From: Thermoprotei archaeon
Lineage (GTDB): Archaea; Thermoproteota; Thermoprotei_A; Sulfolobales; NBVN01
Direction: 5' to 3'
Assembly: GCA_003661745.1 (NCBI GenBank)
Contig: QMWS01000008.1
Coordinates: 1-13,665, forward strand
Length of the DNA: 13,665 nt
In this document: positions 1-6,910 of the stretch, piece after piece
Numbering within the stretch: the stretch's first letter is position 1
How the letters are laid out: each line of letters begins with the position of its first letter
The notes under the pieces: model-generated
Databases searched by the model: none
What the model was told of the DNA's origin: nothing
The model's input: the letters and a program-made list of their open reading frames with translations, nothing else
Made by a program: the position numbers and the translations under genes

Positions 1-3000
1 GGTTCTGTGGTACGTTATGAATCCTAGCTCGAATAAATCCTGAAGTATCTGCATTGCCCTAGGAGCAGGTATCTTGAGTATTGAGCTTATATCAGCGAGC
101 GCTGAGTCAGTAGTATAAGGTGGGGGTGGGTTTAGTTCACTTACTTCTTCCTTAACTTCAGGAATACTCACCTGAACCTCGGCTATGGATTTAGTTCCAA
201 GCCTTAATTTCTTCCGTAACTCCTCAGGTACGGGTATATCCAGACGTATACCATCGATATCTACAATTATGTATAGCCTCTTGGACCTAATGTGATCCTC
301 GTACGCCTGTATAATCCACCCGAGGACAGGTGTCTGAACTCTACCAGCACTTAAGTTCCTGTATTCCAATGGGTTCTCAGTGCATAAACCTAAATACCAC
401 TTGATATTTTCTTTATAACTCGGTGCTGGCATTATCTCCTTGCAGAATTTCTGCCAGAACTCCGTCTGAAGTAATCGGGAAAGTGAGAAACCTAACCAGC
501 GATCCTCAATTCTTCTAACTAGTTGCGCTCTCACTAAGTTTAAGTCGACTTCCCTTGGATTATTAACCGCATTAATAATAGCACGCTTCGTTACTTCATG
601 GAATTCTATTCTCTTCACATTGCTATTCACCGGAAGTACGGTGTTCACTATATCAAACGCTATCTTTTCTCCCTCGGTATCAGGGTCCGTTCCCACAAGG
701 ACTTCGTCGACCTCTAAGGCTACGTCACGTATCGCATCAATAGTTACCTTAGCGTCAAATATGTTTGAAGAACCGCAAATGGGGCACTTAGGCGTTTCCT
801 CATGTAGTTCCACGGTAAATTGATGTCCCTTATCTAGGCATCTCTTTAAGGTAGTGTAGATCGGTATGAATGATATTTCTCTTCCCTTACTTAGGTAGGC
901 TACACCATAAATATTCGGTATGTCGGATACATCCGTTATTAAGTCGTATATGTGTCCGCCGCTCGCCGTTATCAAGAGTGTATAATTGCCTAAGTTAACC
1001 TCATATACGCGTAATCTACCATACTCCCTTACACTAGGCCTACCGAAAAATCTAGCTATCGTTCTAGCTTTATTAGGTGACTCAACTATTAGTAGGGCTG
1101 TCTTTAATTCAAGCATTTTACCCTTCCTAGTCAGCAACTCCTTAGGTACTTTCCCTTCTTTCAGTGCCCTAATCATGCTACGGTCTGAATCTATCTCCTC
1201 AACTACCTTCTTTAAATCAACATTCTCTAATGGTACGAAGTTGAAGTCCTCAATGATCCACTTAAGCTTTCTTTCTAAACCCTTTAGCAATCTTTCATCA
1301 TCCACTATGACTACTGAGAGCCCCTTACTAATGCCTCCTAAATAAAGCCTTGAGGTCCTACCGCTCGCCTGAATGTATGTTGGGGCGTCCGGTATTAGTA
1401 CGTAGAGCTCTCCCTCTTCCTCGATAACAGCTACCTCAGGATTTTGCTTGATTGAATTAAGTACCTCTTCTTTTTTAGTGAGTTCCTTCAGTAAGTTTAG
1501 TGCCTCAAGAAACTCACGCTCAAAGGTAGATTCAGGCTCTCTTTTTCCTTTAAGTACTTCGTCAATTCTTTGGAGTGCGAAGCTGCCCAACCTGCGGAGG
1601 GTTCGCCGAATTCTAGCTATGTAGCTATCTATTTTTCTCTTTAGCTTATCATCACCTAGCGCATCCCTAACAAGAGGTAAGAGCCTTAGAACATCCTGAG
1701 GTTTCACTTCCTTAAGTCTGAGCCCTATCTTATGTCTTGGAACACCAACGAAGATAGCGTACCTTATTATTTCAGGAAGATCAATACCCCTAACGAGAAC
1801 ACCATAGTAGGTGGCTACACCAACAAGTACGCTCAGCTCTCCCGCAACGAACGCATCTATGGCCTTAATGTTTTTGCTGTGCATCGCCTCAGCAGCAATT
1901 CCTGCCTTTCTTAATGCTTCAGCAACTTGCTCAGCATATTCTCTACCAGCATCTATGGGTACGTATACTAGTCCTCCATTACCTAGCATCTTTACGAGCT
2001 TTATCACTTCATCTACTGGGTCACCCTTAGGTTTTAGGTAGCAATCAGTAATGTTCCTTATGAATTCAGGTCTAGCACCTATTTCGAAGCCCATCAATTC
2101 CTTGAAGAGCTTGACCCTAGTGCCCCTGGGGTTTCCTGTAGCTGAAGCTATTATTACTATTTTACCTAACTTCCTCCTTTTTCTCTCTAGCGATTCCTCT
2201 AACCTACTTATTCTGTTAAGTAGCTCGGGGTCCTCTCCCCTGTATGCGAGTTCTCTCTTCAACTTAATTATTTTAAGCCCCTTCTCTATATCGTCATCAT
2301 TAAATCCAGCCATGTACAATATGTAATTTATTGCCTTCGAGCCCCGCAGGACAGCATCAACATCGTCAACGAATATTAGCTTGAAGTCATGCTTAATTAT
2401 CCTGTCAGCATTCCTCAGCAGATAGTTGGATGTTGTAACTAGGATGTCAAAACCTTCAGGATCGTCCAGCTGTGATTCACGAACCTCCTTCTCCTTCTTC
2501 CTTAGCCTTGAGTGAATCACTAGAGGCCTAACTATGACTCCGGCCCTACTTGACATTTCCTCTATTCTTTTCTCTAGCTGAATAGCTAGTGTCGTAGTAG
2601 GTACTATTATGTATGTCTTATAGCCCTTTAGCGCTAGGTACAGAGCGACAGCAATGCCGAAAGTTGTCTTACCTATGCCCGTTGGGGCAATCATAGCAAA
2701 GGAGGCTTCCTTTGCTATTCTCTTCAGCCACAGCTTCTGTATACTCCACGGCTCATTACCAACGCACTTCTTAAAGAAATCAACCATTTCCTCGTACTTC
2801 TTCCTGATGGAGTAAAGTATATGAAACCCCTGAAGCCTGCCTGCTCTCTTTAGTTCATTATAAATGCCGTCTATCGACGTGTCTTTTGGGCGCGTTTTAA
2901 GGCATGAGGTACATGGCACACCTAGCTTGAGCCTTGTATCGCTTATAAAACCGCCGCAATTTGGGCATGCCCTGCCATATACCAGTAAATCAGCCTCTCT

Positions 3001-3021
3001 GATTTCGCTCCTAAGTGGCAT
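1..3021 (-). CDS. rgy: Reverse gyrase (partial, C-terminal end off the left edge)
   Basis: ATP-dependent type IA topoisomerase fused to an SF2 helicase-like module; it introduces positive supercoils and protects DNA at high temperature. The frame is open for 1007 codons from the ATG at 3021 with no internal stop. Visible in order: N-terminal zinc finger C19-x2-C22...C37-x2-C40; Walker A PTGIGKTT with Lys118; DDVD box 219-222; helicase motif III as SATGNPRG; motif VI as QASGRTSR; TOPRIM glutamate E647 in VESPNKA; TOPRIM acidic motif D779-P-D781-T-E783-G; a second zinc-binding site at 728-749; and the catalytic tyrosine Y1004 in GFITYHRT, coded at 10-12. The family is usually about 1100-1250 residues, so only the last part of the topoisomerase domain is missing. 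It lies 88 bases downstream of rpl35ae on the same strand. Zinc finger 2 is atypical (C728-x2-K731, then C746-x2-C749). Confidence 0.97.
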   Translation of the reverse strand, partial: MPLRSEIREADLLVYGRACPNCGGFISDTRLKLGVPCTSCLKTRPKDTSIDGIYNELKRAGRLQGFHILYSIRKKYEEMVDFFKKCVGNEPWSIQKLWLKRIAKEASFAMIAPTGIGKTTFGIAVALYLALKGYKTYIIVPTTTLAIQLEKRIEEMSSRAGVIVRPLVIHSRLRKKEKEVRESQLDDPEGFDILVTTSNYLLRNADRIIKHDFKLIFVDDVDAVLRGSKAINYILYMAGFNDDDIEKGLKIIKLKRELAYRGEDPELLNRISRLEESLERKRRKLGKIVIIASATGNPRGTRVKLFKELMGFEIGARPEFIRNITDCYLKPKGDPVDEVIKLVKMLGNGGLVYVPIDAGREYAEQVAEALRKAGIAAEAMHSKNIKAIDAFVAGELSVLVGVATYYGVLVRGIDLPEIIRYAIFVGVPRHKIGLRLKEVKPQDVLRLLPLVRDALGDDKLKRKIDSYIARIRRTLRRLGSFALQRIDEVLKGKREPESTFEREFLEALNLLKELTKKEEVLNSIKQNPEVAVIEEEGELYVLIPDAPTYIQASGRTSRLYLGGISKGLSVVIVDDERLLKGLERKLKWIIEDFNFVPLENVDLKKVVEEIDSDRSMIRALKEGKVPKELLTRKGKMLELKTALLIVESPNKARTIARFFGRPSVREYGRLRVYEVNLGNYTLLITASGGHIYDLITDVSDIPNIYGVAYLSKGREISFIPIYTTLKRCLDKGHQFTVELHEETPKCPICGSSNIFDAKVTIDAIRDVALEVDEVLVGTDPDTEGEKIAFDIVNTVLPVNSNVKRIEFHEVTKRAIINAVNNPREVDLNLVRAQLVRRIEDRWLGFSLSRLLQTEFWQKFCKEIMPAPSYKENIKWYLGLCTENPLEYRNLSAGRVQTPVLGWIIQAYEDHIRSKRLYIIVDIDGIRLDIPVPEELRKKLRLGTKSIAEVQVSIPEVKEEVSELNPPPPYTTDSALADISSILKIPAPRAMQILQDLFELGFITYHRT

Positions 3022-3042
3022 ACCGAACCTCAAACTTTATGA

Positions 3043-3062
3043 GTTTATTAGCAATTAAAAAT
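3043..3062 (-). promoter_or_regulatory. Possible TATA region of the reverse gyrase gene
   Basis: On the minus strand an A/T-rich CTAATAAAC is centred about 26 bases before the ATG at 3021, which would give a leaderless transcript. A second candidate, TTTTTAATTG, lies about ten bases further upstream after a purine-rich stretch. No good Shine-Dalgarno precedes the ATG, which fits leaderless initiation. This is judged from spacing and composition only. Confidence 0.35.
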
Positions 3063-3085
3063 CCTTACTTCCACCCAATGAGCTA

Positions 3086-3110
3086 ATGTAGTTACTCGTG
3101 CTCACTACAT
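3086..3110 (-). terminator. Hairpin directly after rpl35ae
   Basis: A perfect 7-base inverted repeat (ATGTAGT at 3086-3092, ACTACAT at 3104-3110) encloses an 11-base loop and touches the rpl35ae stop codon. It could be a 3'-end or processing hairpin between rpl35ae and the reverse gyrase gene. No T run follows directly, so a terminator role is only a guess. Confidence 0.25.
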
Positions 3111-3388
3111 CACTTATAAATCAGTACTTCAGCACCTATCGCCTGCCCTGGAAGGTTCCTATTAAATACACCTATAACTACATTGTTTCTGCCTCTGGCG
3201 TGAACCTTAACTACCCTGCCATGATACTCATTCCCATAAGTATCCTTAACCAGCAGCTTTGCACCTACCAGATTATCCACTTTCTTTGTTAGAGAATTTA
3301 CTACTTTAATTAGTACCTGCCTAGGGTACTGCGTATTACTCCCTCTCCGGTAGCCCATGACGACACCGATACCAGTAGGGTTCTTCAC
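3110..3388 (-). CDS. rpl35ae: Large ribosomal subunit protein L35Ae (eL33 family)
   Basis: A 92-residue basic protein of the 50S/60S subunit found in archaea and eukaryotes, absent from bacteria. The signature is the N-terminal stretch GYRRGSNTQYPRQVLIKV (about residues 13-30), followed by the small beta-barrel segment with KLLVKDTYGNEYHGRVVKVH and a C-terminal conserved NVVIGVFNRNLPGQAIG. The length is normal for the family. The start is GTG at 3388, chosen because a strong GAGGTGAG Shine-Dalgarno sits a few bases upstream and the protein begins as family members do. It is the first gene of a minus-strand unit leading into reverse gyrase and is divergent from the Mut7-C gene. Confidence 0.93.
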   Translation of the reverse strand: MKNPTGIGVVMGYRRGSNTQYPRQVLIKVVNSLTKKVDNLVGAKLLVKDTYGNEYHGRVVKVHARGRNNVVIGVFNRNLPGQAIGAEVLIYK

Positions 3389-3402
3389 AGTCTCACCTCA
3401 CC
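3389..3402 (-). promoter_or_regulatory. Shine-Dalgarno of rpl35ae
   Basis: On the minus strand, GAGGTGAG lies about 4 bases before the GTG start at 3388. It complements the archaeal 16S rRNA 3' end (CACCUC) and decides this GTG as the start. Confidence 0.7.
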
Positions 3403-3532
3403 TCTGTACTCTTCTTAAGATGTTTTCACTTAGCTTTTTAGCTTTATTACTTAAATTAACATGGCCGAGGATCTTTGGTTGAAGGATTTGCTTATTAGTC
3501 GATTTACGCCTTCTTATACTTGAGTAGGGATA
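3403..3532. promoter_or_regulatory. Divergent promoter region between rpl35ae and the Mut7-C gene
   Basis: An A/T-rich divergent intergenic stretch. Minus-strand TATA candidates for rpl35ae are CTAAAAAGCTA (around 3430-3440) and AATTTAAGTAA (around 3450-3460); both would give a leader long enough to hold the Shine-Dalgarno. For the plus-strand gene, GCTTATTAG at about 3489-3497 lies roughly 36-44 bases before the ATG. I see no RNA gene here. Confidence 0.35.
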
Positions 3533-4006
3533 ATGAGGTTCATAGTAGATTCCATGCTAGGTGACGTAGCCAGATGGTTGAGGATGCTAGGGTATGATAC
3601 ATTATACTCTAAGAATTATGAGGACTGGGAAATACTAAGGATAGCTGCTAAGGATGATAGAGTGATAATTACTAGGGATTTAGGACTCTTTAGGAGAGCA
3701 CGCAAGAGAGGCCTCAAGGCAGTGTATATAGAGCCGTCGGATATGTCCGACATGTTAGCTAGCATAGCTAAGAGAACGGGCATTGAACTTAACTTTAAGC
3801 CAAATAGAACTAGGTGCCCGTACTGTAATGCTGAATTAGAAGTAATAACTAAGGCTGAGGCTCTATCGTTTGTACCGCCGTCAGTGGGTGCAAAGTATGA
3901 TATGTTCTGGAGGTGCCCGAAGTGCGGTAAGGTGTTCTGGCAGGGTAACCATTGGAGAACGATTAATAGTATTTTAGAGTCAGCAAAAATGAAGGTAGGT
4001 AGGTAA
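3533..4006 (+). CDS. Mut7-C domain (DUF82) PIN-like nuclease with zinc ribbon
   Basis: A 157-residue probable RNase. The N-terminal half (about 1-85) is the Mut7-C/PIN-like fold: FIVDSMLGDVARWLRMLGYD carries acidic residues D6, D11 and D22, and IITRD ends in D49. These match the acidic cluster that coordinates metal in PIN-type nucleases. The C-terminal half has a zinc ribbon with C95-PY-C98 and C128-PK-C131. Length and domain order are standard for this archaeal/bacterial family. The family is known as a predicted RNase; the substrate is not established. It is the first gene of a four-gene plus-strand run and is separated from the AMMECR1 gene by 5 bases. The ATG at 3533 gives the canonical start MRFIVD. 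Confidence 0.85.
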   Translation: MRFIVDSMLGDVARWLRMLGYDTLYSKNYEDWEILRIAAKDDRVIITRDLGLFRRARKRGLKAVYIEPSDMSDMLASIAKRTGIELNFKPNRTRCPYCNAELEVITKAEALSFVPPSVGAKYDMFWRCPKCGKVFWQGNHWRTINSILESAKMKVGR

Positions 4007-4011
4007 TTGAA

Positions 4012-4692
4012 ATGACGTCTTCAAATAGTCCGGAATGCTTGAGCCCAGAAGAATTAACCATGTCTGATGGTGTGTTCCTAGTTAAGCTAGCTAGGAGGGC
4101 AGTTTTCGAGTACCTCAGTAAAGGGAGTATTATTAAGCCACCGAAGGACACGCCCAGTAAGTTACTAAAGTACGGTATGACGTTCACCACGCTACTTAAG
4201 GTTAGTGAGGTAGGGCGTGAGCTGAGGGGGTGTATAGGGTATCTGCAGCCCGTTGAGCCTCTGGCTATTAATGTAATAAATTCAGCTATAGCAGCTGCCA
4301 CGCAGGACCCTAGATTTCCTCCCGTTATGCTGCATGAGCTGGATTACATAATATTTGAGGTGTCTGTGCTCTCGCCACCTGTGGTGGTAGAGGTGAGTGA
4401 TAGAAGAAAAATTACTGAGGCAGTAGTGTTGGGAGAGGACGGCCTCATAGCAGAGTACGGCATTTATAAAGGACTCCTACTTCCGGAGGTTCCCGTAGAG
4501 TATTGCTGGGATTCAGAGACATTTCTCTCTGAGACATGCATTAAGGCGGGAATGTCAGCTGACTGCTGGCTGAGCAATAAGGTTAAGATTATGAAGTTTA
4601 CTGCTAAGACGTTCAGAGAAGTTAGTCCCGGAGGAGAGGTTATTGAGCGGAACCTAGCTAGGGAGTACAATGAGCGGTGTAAGACTTTTTAA
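4012..4692 (+). CDS. AMMECR1 domain protein
   Basis: A 226-residue member of the AMMECR1 (DUF51) family, conserved from archaea to humans with unknown biochemical function. The diagnostic invariant LRGCIG is at residues 71-76, followed by the conserved stretch that includes AAATQDPRFPP and, later, GEDGLIAEYG and LLLPEVPVEYCWDSETFLSETCIKAG. The length is typical. It lies 5 bases after the nuclease gene and 18 bases before thyX, so it probably belongs to the same transcript. In many archaea it is linked to a MEMO-like dioxygenase, but no such gene is visible here. The ATG at 4012 is preceded by AGGTAGG, an acceptable ribosome-binding region. Confidence 0.88.
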   Translation: MTSSNSPECLSPEELTMSDGVFLVKLARRAVFEYLSKGSIIKPPKDTPSKLLKYGMTFTTLLKVSEVGRELRGCIGYLQPVEPLAINVINSAIAAATQDPRFPPVMLHELDYIIFEVSVLSPPVVVEVSDRRKITEAVVLGEDGLIAEYGIYKGLLLPEVPVEYCWDSETFLSETCIKAGMSADCWLSNKVKIMKFTAKTFREVSPGGEVIERNLAREYNERCKTF

Positions 4693-4710
4693 GAATTTAT
4701 GAATTGAGCA

Positions 4711-5361
4711 TTGAGTAGGGGCTCATTGCTTAAAGTTACGCTTATTTCGTGGTCTGGAGGTAAAGTTAAGGACCCGAGAAGGTTAGTAGTTCTGGCTGTA
4801 AAGACGTCAGCTGGCAATTTAAGGAGAAGAAATGCTACCTACTACTTAAGTGAATATTCTGAGGAGAATGTAGGAAAGTGGCTTAAGGAGGCGGTAAAGT
4901 TTCCATCAGTACTTGAGCATGTAACATTCACGTTCCTAATAAGGGGTATCAGTAGAGTTACATCGCATCAGTTAATTAGACATAGGATAGCTTCTTACAC
5001 ACAGGAGTCACAGAGATACTCGGTAGTTAGCAAAGAGTATGTCGTACCAGAATCAATTAAACTTAAGGGCTATGAGGACAGATACCGCGCACTTATTGAA
5101 GACGCATTCAAGCTCTACGAAGAGATGGTTAAGTCAGGCATCCCGCCTGAGGACGCAAGATACGTCCTACCGCAGGCAGTAACAACTACTATCTTAATGA
5201 CTGTTAACCTCAGAGAGCTCCTCCATATTGCGTGCTTAAGGCTAAGCAGCAAAGCTCAGTGGGAGATAAGAGGACTCGTTAATGCAATGATAAGCGAGGT
5301 AAGTAAAATCATACCTGAGGTTAAAGATTTAATTAATCTATTCTGCCGTGAGGTGAGCTGA
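4711..5361 (+). CDS. thyX: Flavin-dependent thymidylate synthase ThyX
   Basis: Makes dTMP from dUMP using methylene-tetrahydrofolate (or an archaeal analogue), FAD and NAD(P)H. The protein is 216 residues with the ThyX signature RHR-x7-S: R90-H91-R92 ... S100-Q-R102, in RHRIASYTQESQRY. The C-terminal part has the conserved YVLPQAVTTTILMTVNLRELLHI segment that forms the active site. The length fits the short end of the family. The start is taken as TTG at 4711; another TTG at 4726 (residue 6) is equally possible because neither has a strong ribosome site. The stop is one base before the dcd start, so the two are coupled. The pairing is metabolically logical: Dcd feeds the dUMP pool that ThyX uses. 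Confidence 0.95.
   Translation: MSRGSLLKVTLISWSGGKVKDPRRLVVLAVKTSAGNLRRRNATYYLSEYSEENVGKWLKEAVKFPSVLEHVTFTFLIRGISRVTSHQLIRHRIASYTQESQRYSVVSKEYVVPESIKLKGYEDRYRALIEDAFKLYEEMVKSGIPPEDARYVLPQAVTTTILMTVNLRELLHIACLRLSSKAQWEIRGLVNAMISEVSKIIPEVKDLINLFCREVS
5350..5357 (+). promoter_or_regulatory. Shine-Dalgarno of dcd inside the thyX 3' end
   Basis: GAGGTGAG lies within the last codons of thyX, 5 bases before the dcd GTG at 5363. It points to translational coupling and supports the GTG start. Confidence 0.7.
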
Positions 5362-5362
5362 A

Positions 5363-5914
5363 GTGATTCTATCGGACTTTGACCTAAGGGCATACTTAAA
5401 TAGTGGTAGATTAAGGATAGAGCCTTTCTCCGAGGACATAATAAGGGAAAACGGTGTTGACTTGAGGTTGGGCAGAGGGTACTGCAAGTTGATTGAATCG
5501 AATAACGTATTAGATTTAACTAAAGGTGAGCTAGCAGAAGATATTAAGCAGAGGTACGTCTGTAAGGAGTCAGATGTGATACTGCTAGAACCGAACAGTA
5601 GGTACTTACTGCACACGTTGGAGTACATCTCACTACCGCCTGAGTTAATGGCCTTCGTTGAGATAAGATCGACATTTGCGAGATTAGGTCTACTCATACC
5701 GCCAACAATAATTGATGGTGGATTTGAGGGGCAAATAACGATAGAATTATTAACTACTTCATTCCCGGTAAGGATACCTGCAGGCACGCGCTTCCTTCAT
5801 GTGGTGTTTGCTAAGCTAACGACGCCTGTAACTAAGCCGTATAGAGGCAAGTATCAAGGTCAAAGAGGGGTTACGCTACCCATACTTAAGGAGTCGAGGA
5901 TGAAGAATGAATAG
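5363..5914 (+). CDS. dcd: dCTP deaminase (possibly bifunctional with dUTPase activity)
   Basis: A 183-residue homotrimeric enzyme of the Dcd/dUTPase superfamily that deaminates dCTP to dUTP. Some archaeal members release dUMP directly. The GTG start gives the canonical N-terminus MILSD. Catalytic-site residues are visible: S103 and R107 in RSTFARLGL, D118 in PTIIDGGFEGQ and the general-base glutamate E128 in ITIEL. The C-terminal KYQGQRGVTLP lid motif is present. It starts 1 base after thyX with a strong Shine-Dalgarno inside thyX, so the pair probably forms a dTMP supply unit. Sequence alone does not tell me whether it is monofunctional or bifunctional. It is convergent with the sRNA and the zinc-finger gene. 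Confidence 0.93.
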   Translation: MILSDFDLRAYLNSGRLRIEPFSEDIIRENGVDLRLGRGYCKLIESNNVLDLTKGELAEDIKQRYVCKESDVILLEPNSRYLLHTLEYISLPPELMAFVEIRSTFARLGLLIPPTIIDGGFEGQITIELLTTSFPVRIPAGTRFLHVVFAKLTTPVTKPYRGKYQGQRGVTLPILKESRMKNE

Positions 5915-5919
5915 AAAAG

Positions 5920-5976
5920 CAGGTCAGGGGGCTCCTAAGTCGTCACCGATCTGAGACCGCCACACACATCATCCCA
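5920..5976 (-). ncRNA. Probable C/D box 2'-O-methylation guide sRNA
   Basis: On the minus strand all four boxes occur with the exact archaeal architecture. Box C is ATGATGT (5966-5972, six of seven matches to RTGATGA). A 12-base guide GTGTGGCGGTCT (5954-5965) precedes D' CAGA (5950-5953). A 3-base spacer leads to C' GTGACGA (5940-5946). A second 12-base guide CTTAGGAGCCCC (5928-5939) precedes D box CTGA (5924-5927). A GG/CC pair flanks the terminal C/D motif. The total of about 57 bases is typical. Such RNAs bind L7Ae, Nop5 and fibrillarin, and direct ribose methylation opposite the fifth guide base before D or D'; here both targets would be C. I could not place either target in rRNA or tRNA with confidence. 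The RNA lies 55 bases downstream of the zinc-finger gene on the same strand. Confidence 0.68.
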
Positions 5977-6004
5977 ACTACTGCCATTAGATCTAGGTGT
6001 TACG

Positions 6005-6020
6005 GTAACTAAAAAGTTAC
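6005..6020. terminator. Perfect small hairpin, possible terminator
   Basis: GTAACT, a four-base AAAA loop, then AGTTAC form a perfect 6-base-pair hairpin between the convergent dcd and zinc-finger genes. On the plus strand TTTGTGTTT follows, which suggests termination of the thyX-dcd transcript. On the minus strand the loop reads TTTT and, as CTTTTTAGTT, could instead serve as a TATA-like element for the sRNA about 30 bases away. Confidence 0.35.
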
Positions 6021-6031
6021 TTTGTGTTTCC

Positions 6032-6274
6032 CTATGCTATTTTCTTGGTGACTCTCTCCTTGGCTAACTCGAGTTCTTTCTCGAATTCACTCGAGACCTT
6101 ATCGAATGCAGACTTAAGTGCCGACTTATCTAGCTCTTCAATAACTCTCCTTATGAATTTTATAGCACATTTCTTGCTGTGAAAAACATATTCCTTACCC
6201 TCAATAGTGAATATGACCCCTTGACCTCTCGGGAATTTTCTACCACAGACAATACACGTCAATTTCTCAGTCAT
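6032..6274 (-). CDS. Small L24e/TRASH-like zinc finger protein
   Basis: An 80-residue protein. The N-terminal 40 residues form a treble-clef type finger of the L24e/TRASH class: C7-IV-C10-G, then YVFH32-SKK-C36, so the ligands would be Cys-Cys-His-Cys instead of the four cysteines usual in L24e. The GxGxxF(T) and KEYVFHSKKCA stretches resemble that family. Residues 45-80 are a highly charged, probably helical tail (ELDKSALK...FEKELELAKERVTKK). L24e proteins sit on the large ribosomal subunit and TRASH fingers sense metals; which applies here is unknown. The ATG at 6274 is the natural start. The gene is divergent from the unknown gene at 6374. Confidence 0.75.
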   Translation of the reverse strand: MTEKLTCIVCGRKFPRGQGVIFTIEGKEYVFHSKKCAIKFIRRVIEELDKSALKSAFDKVSSEFEKELELAKERVTKKIA

Positions 6275-6373
6275 TTTCTGATCATCCTAGTGTGTAGTGT
6301 AAGTACAGGTAATTAAGTTGTAAGTGATAAAGCTTAGTAGTAGCGTTAGCACATTATTTGTTAAGGGTATTGA
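6275..6373. promoter_or_regulatory. Divergent intergenic region between the zinc-finger gene and the unknown gene
   Basis: This A/T-rich stretch must hold promoters in both directions. For the minus gene, ACTTAATTAC lies about 35-45 bases upstream of its ATG. For the plus gene, CACATTATTT at about 6350-6359 is roughly 20 bases upstream. Neither is a strong TATA consensus. No RNA gene was seen. Confidence 0.3.
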
Positions 6374-6910
6374 ATGAAGATTAAGGCTGTAGTAAAAATT
6401 ACGGGATCGCTACTTGATGTTGGCTATGTAAAGTTTAGCAGAATTATTAGGGAATTAAAGGGGAAGATAAGGCACTTAGATACCTTCACTAATACTTATG
6501 ATGTTGAAGTTACGCTTACACGTAGGGATATCCGTAGCGACTTTATTGATGAAGTATCTAAGCTCTCAAGGTACTGTTCAGTATCCATAAGAGTTTATGT
6601 TGTTATTAATGAAAAAGAAAGGCTATTGAAATCTTTAAAGGACAAGAGGATTAGGTATGTTAAGGTAGATGGCAACATAAGATTTGCTGTCATAAAGGAC
6701 GGTATGCTGTTCTTGCATGAATACAACTCAAGATCTGGTGTACTCCACATTTACGTAATTCCGGGCATTCATGTTGGTGCTGACACTAATTTATTGGCAT
6801 TAAGTGAATTCTCCAGTTATGTAGCTTCATCATCAATAAGGTGCGACTCTGCTGTGATAGAGGATATGGTGAAGAAGGCATTTGCTCACGTTGACGAGCT
6901 GTTATCCTAA
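6374..6910 (+). CDS. Uncharacterised archaeal protein
   Basis: A 178-residue soluble protein that I do not recognise. It begins KIKAVVKITGSLLDVGYVKFSRIIRELKG, which resembles an alternating beta-alpha fold. A second half carries KVDGNIRFAVIKDGMLFLHEYNSRSGVLHIYVIPGIHVGADTN and a C-terminal helix ending VKKAFAHVDELLS. There is no signal peptide, membrane segment, cysteine pair or obvious catalytic motif. Codon use looks like that of its neighbours, the frame is clean and the ATG at 6374 is the only good start, so it is probably a real gene. It is followed by a 106-base gap with a short tandem repeat. I assign no function. Confidence 0.75.
   Translation: MKIKAVVKITGSLLDVGYVKFSRIIRELKGKIRHLDTFTNTYDVEVTLTRRDIRSDFIDEVSKLSRYCSVSIRVYVVINEKERLLKSLKDKRIRYVKVDGNIRFAVIKDGMLFLHEYNSRSGVLHIYVIPGIHVGADTNLLALSEFSSYVASSSIRCDSAVIEDMVKKAFAHVDELLS

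Noticed and set aside
986..1345. Plus-strand open frame inside the reverse gyrase gene
   Set aside because: It lies wholly antisense to recognised TOPRIM and helicase coding sequence, is Ser/Leu-rich as antisense frames usually are, and has no ribosome site.
1..3021. Possible frameshift in reverse gyrase
   Set aside because: Codons were checked row by row in one frame from 3021 to 1 without an internal stop, and motifs at both ends lie in the same frame.
5338..5787. 149-codon minus-strand frame over dcd
   Set aside because: It is antisense to the well-supported dcd gene including its catalytic motifs, and its product resembles nothing.
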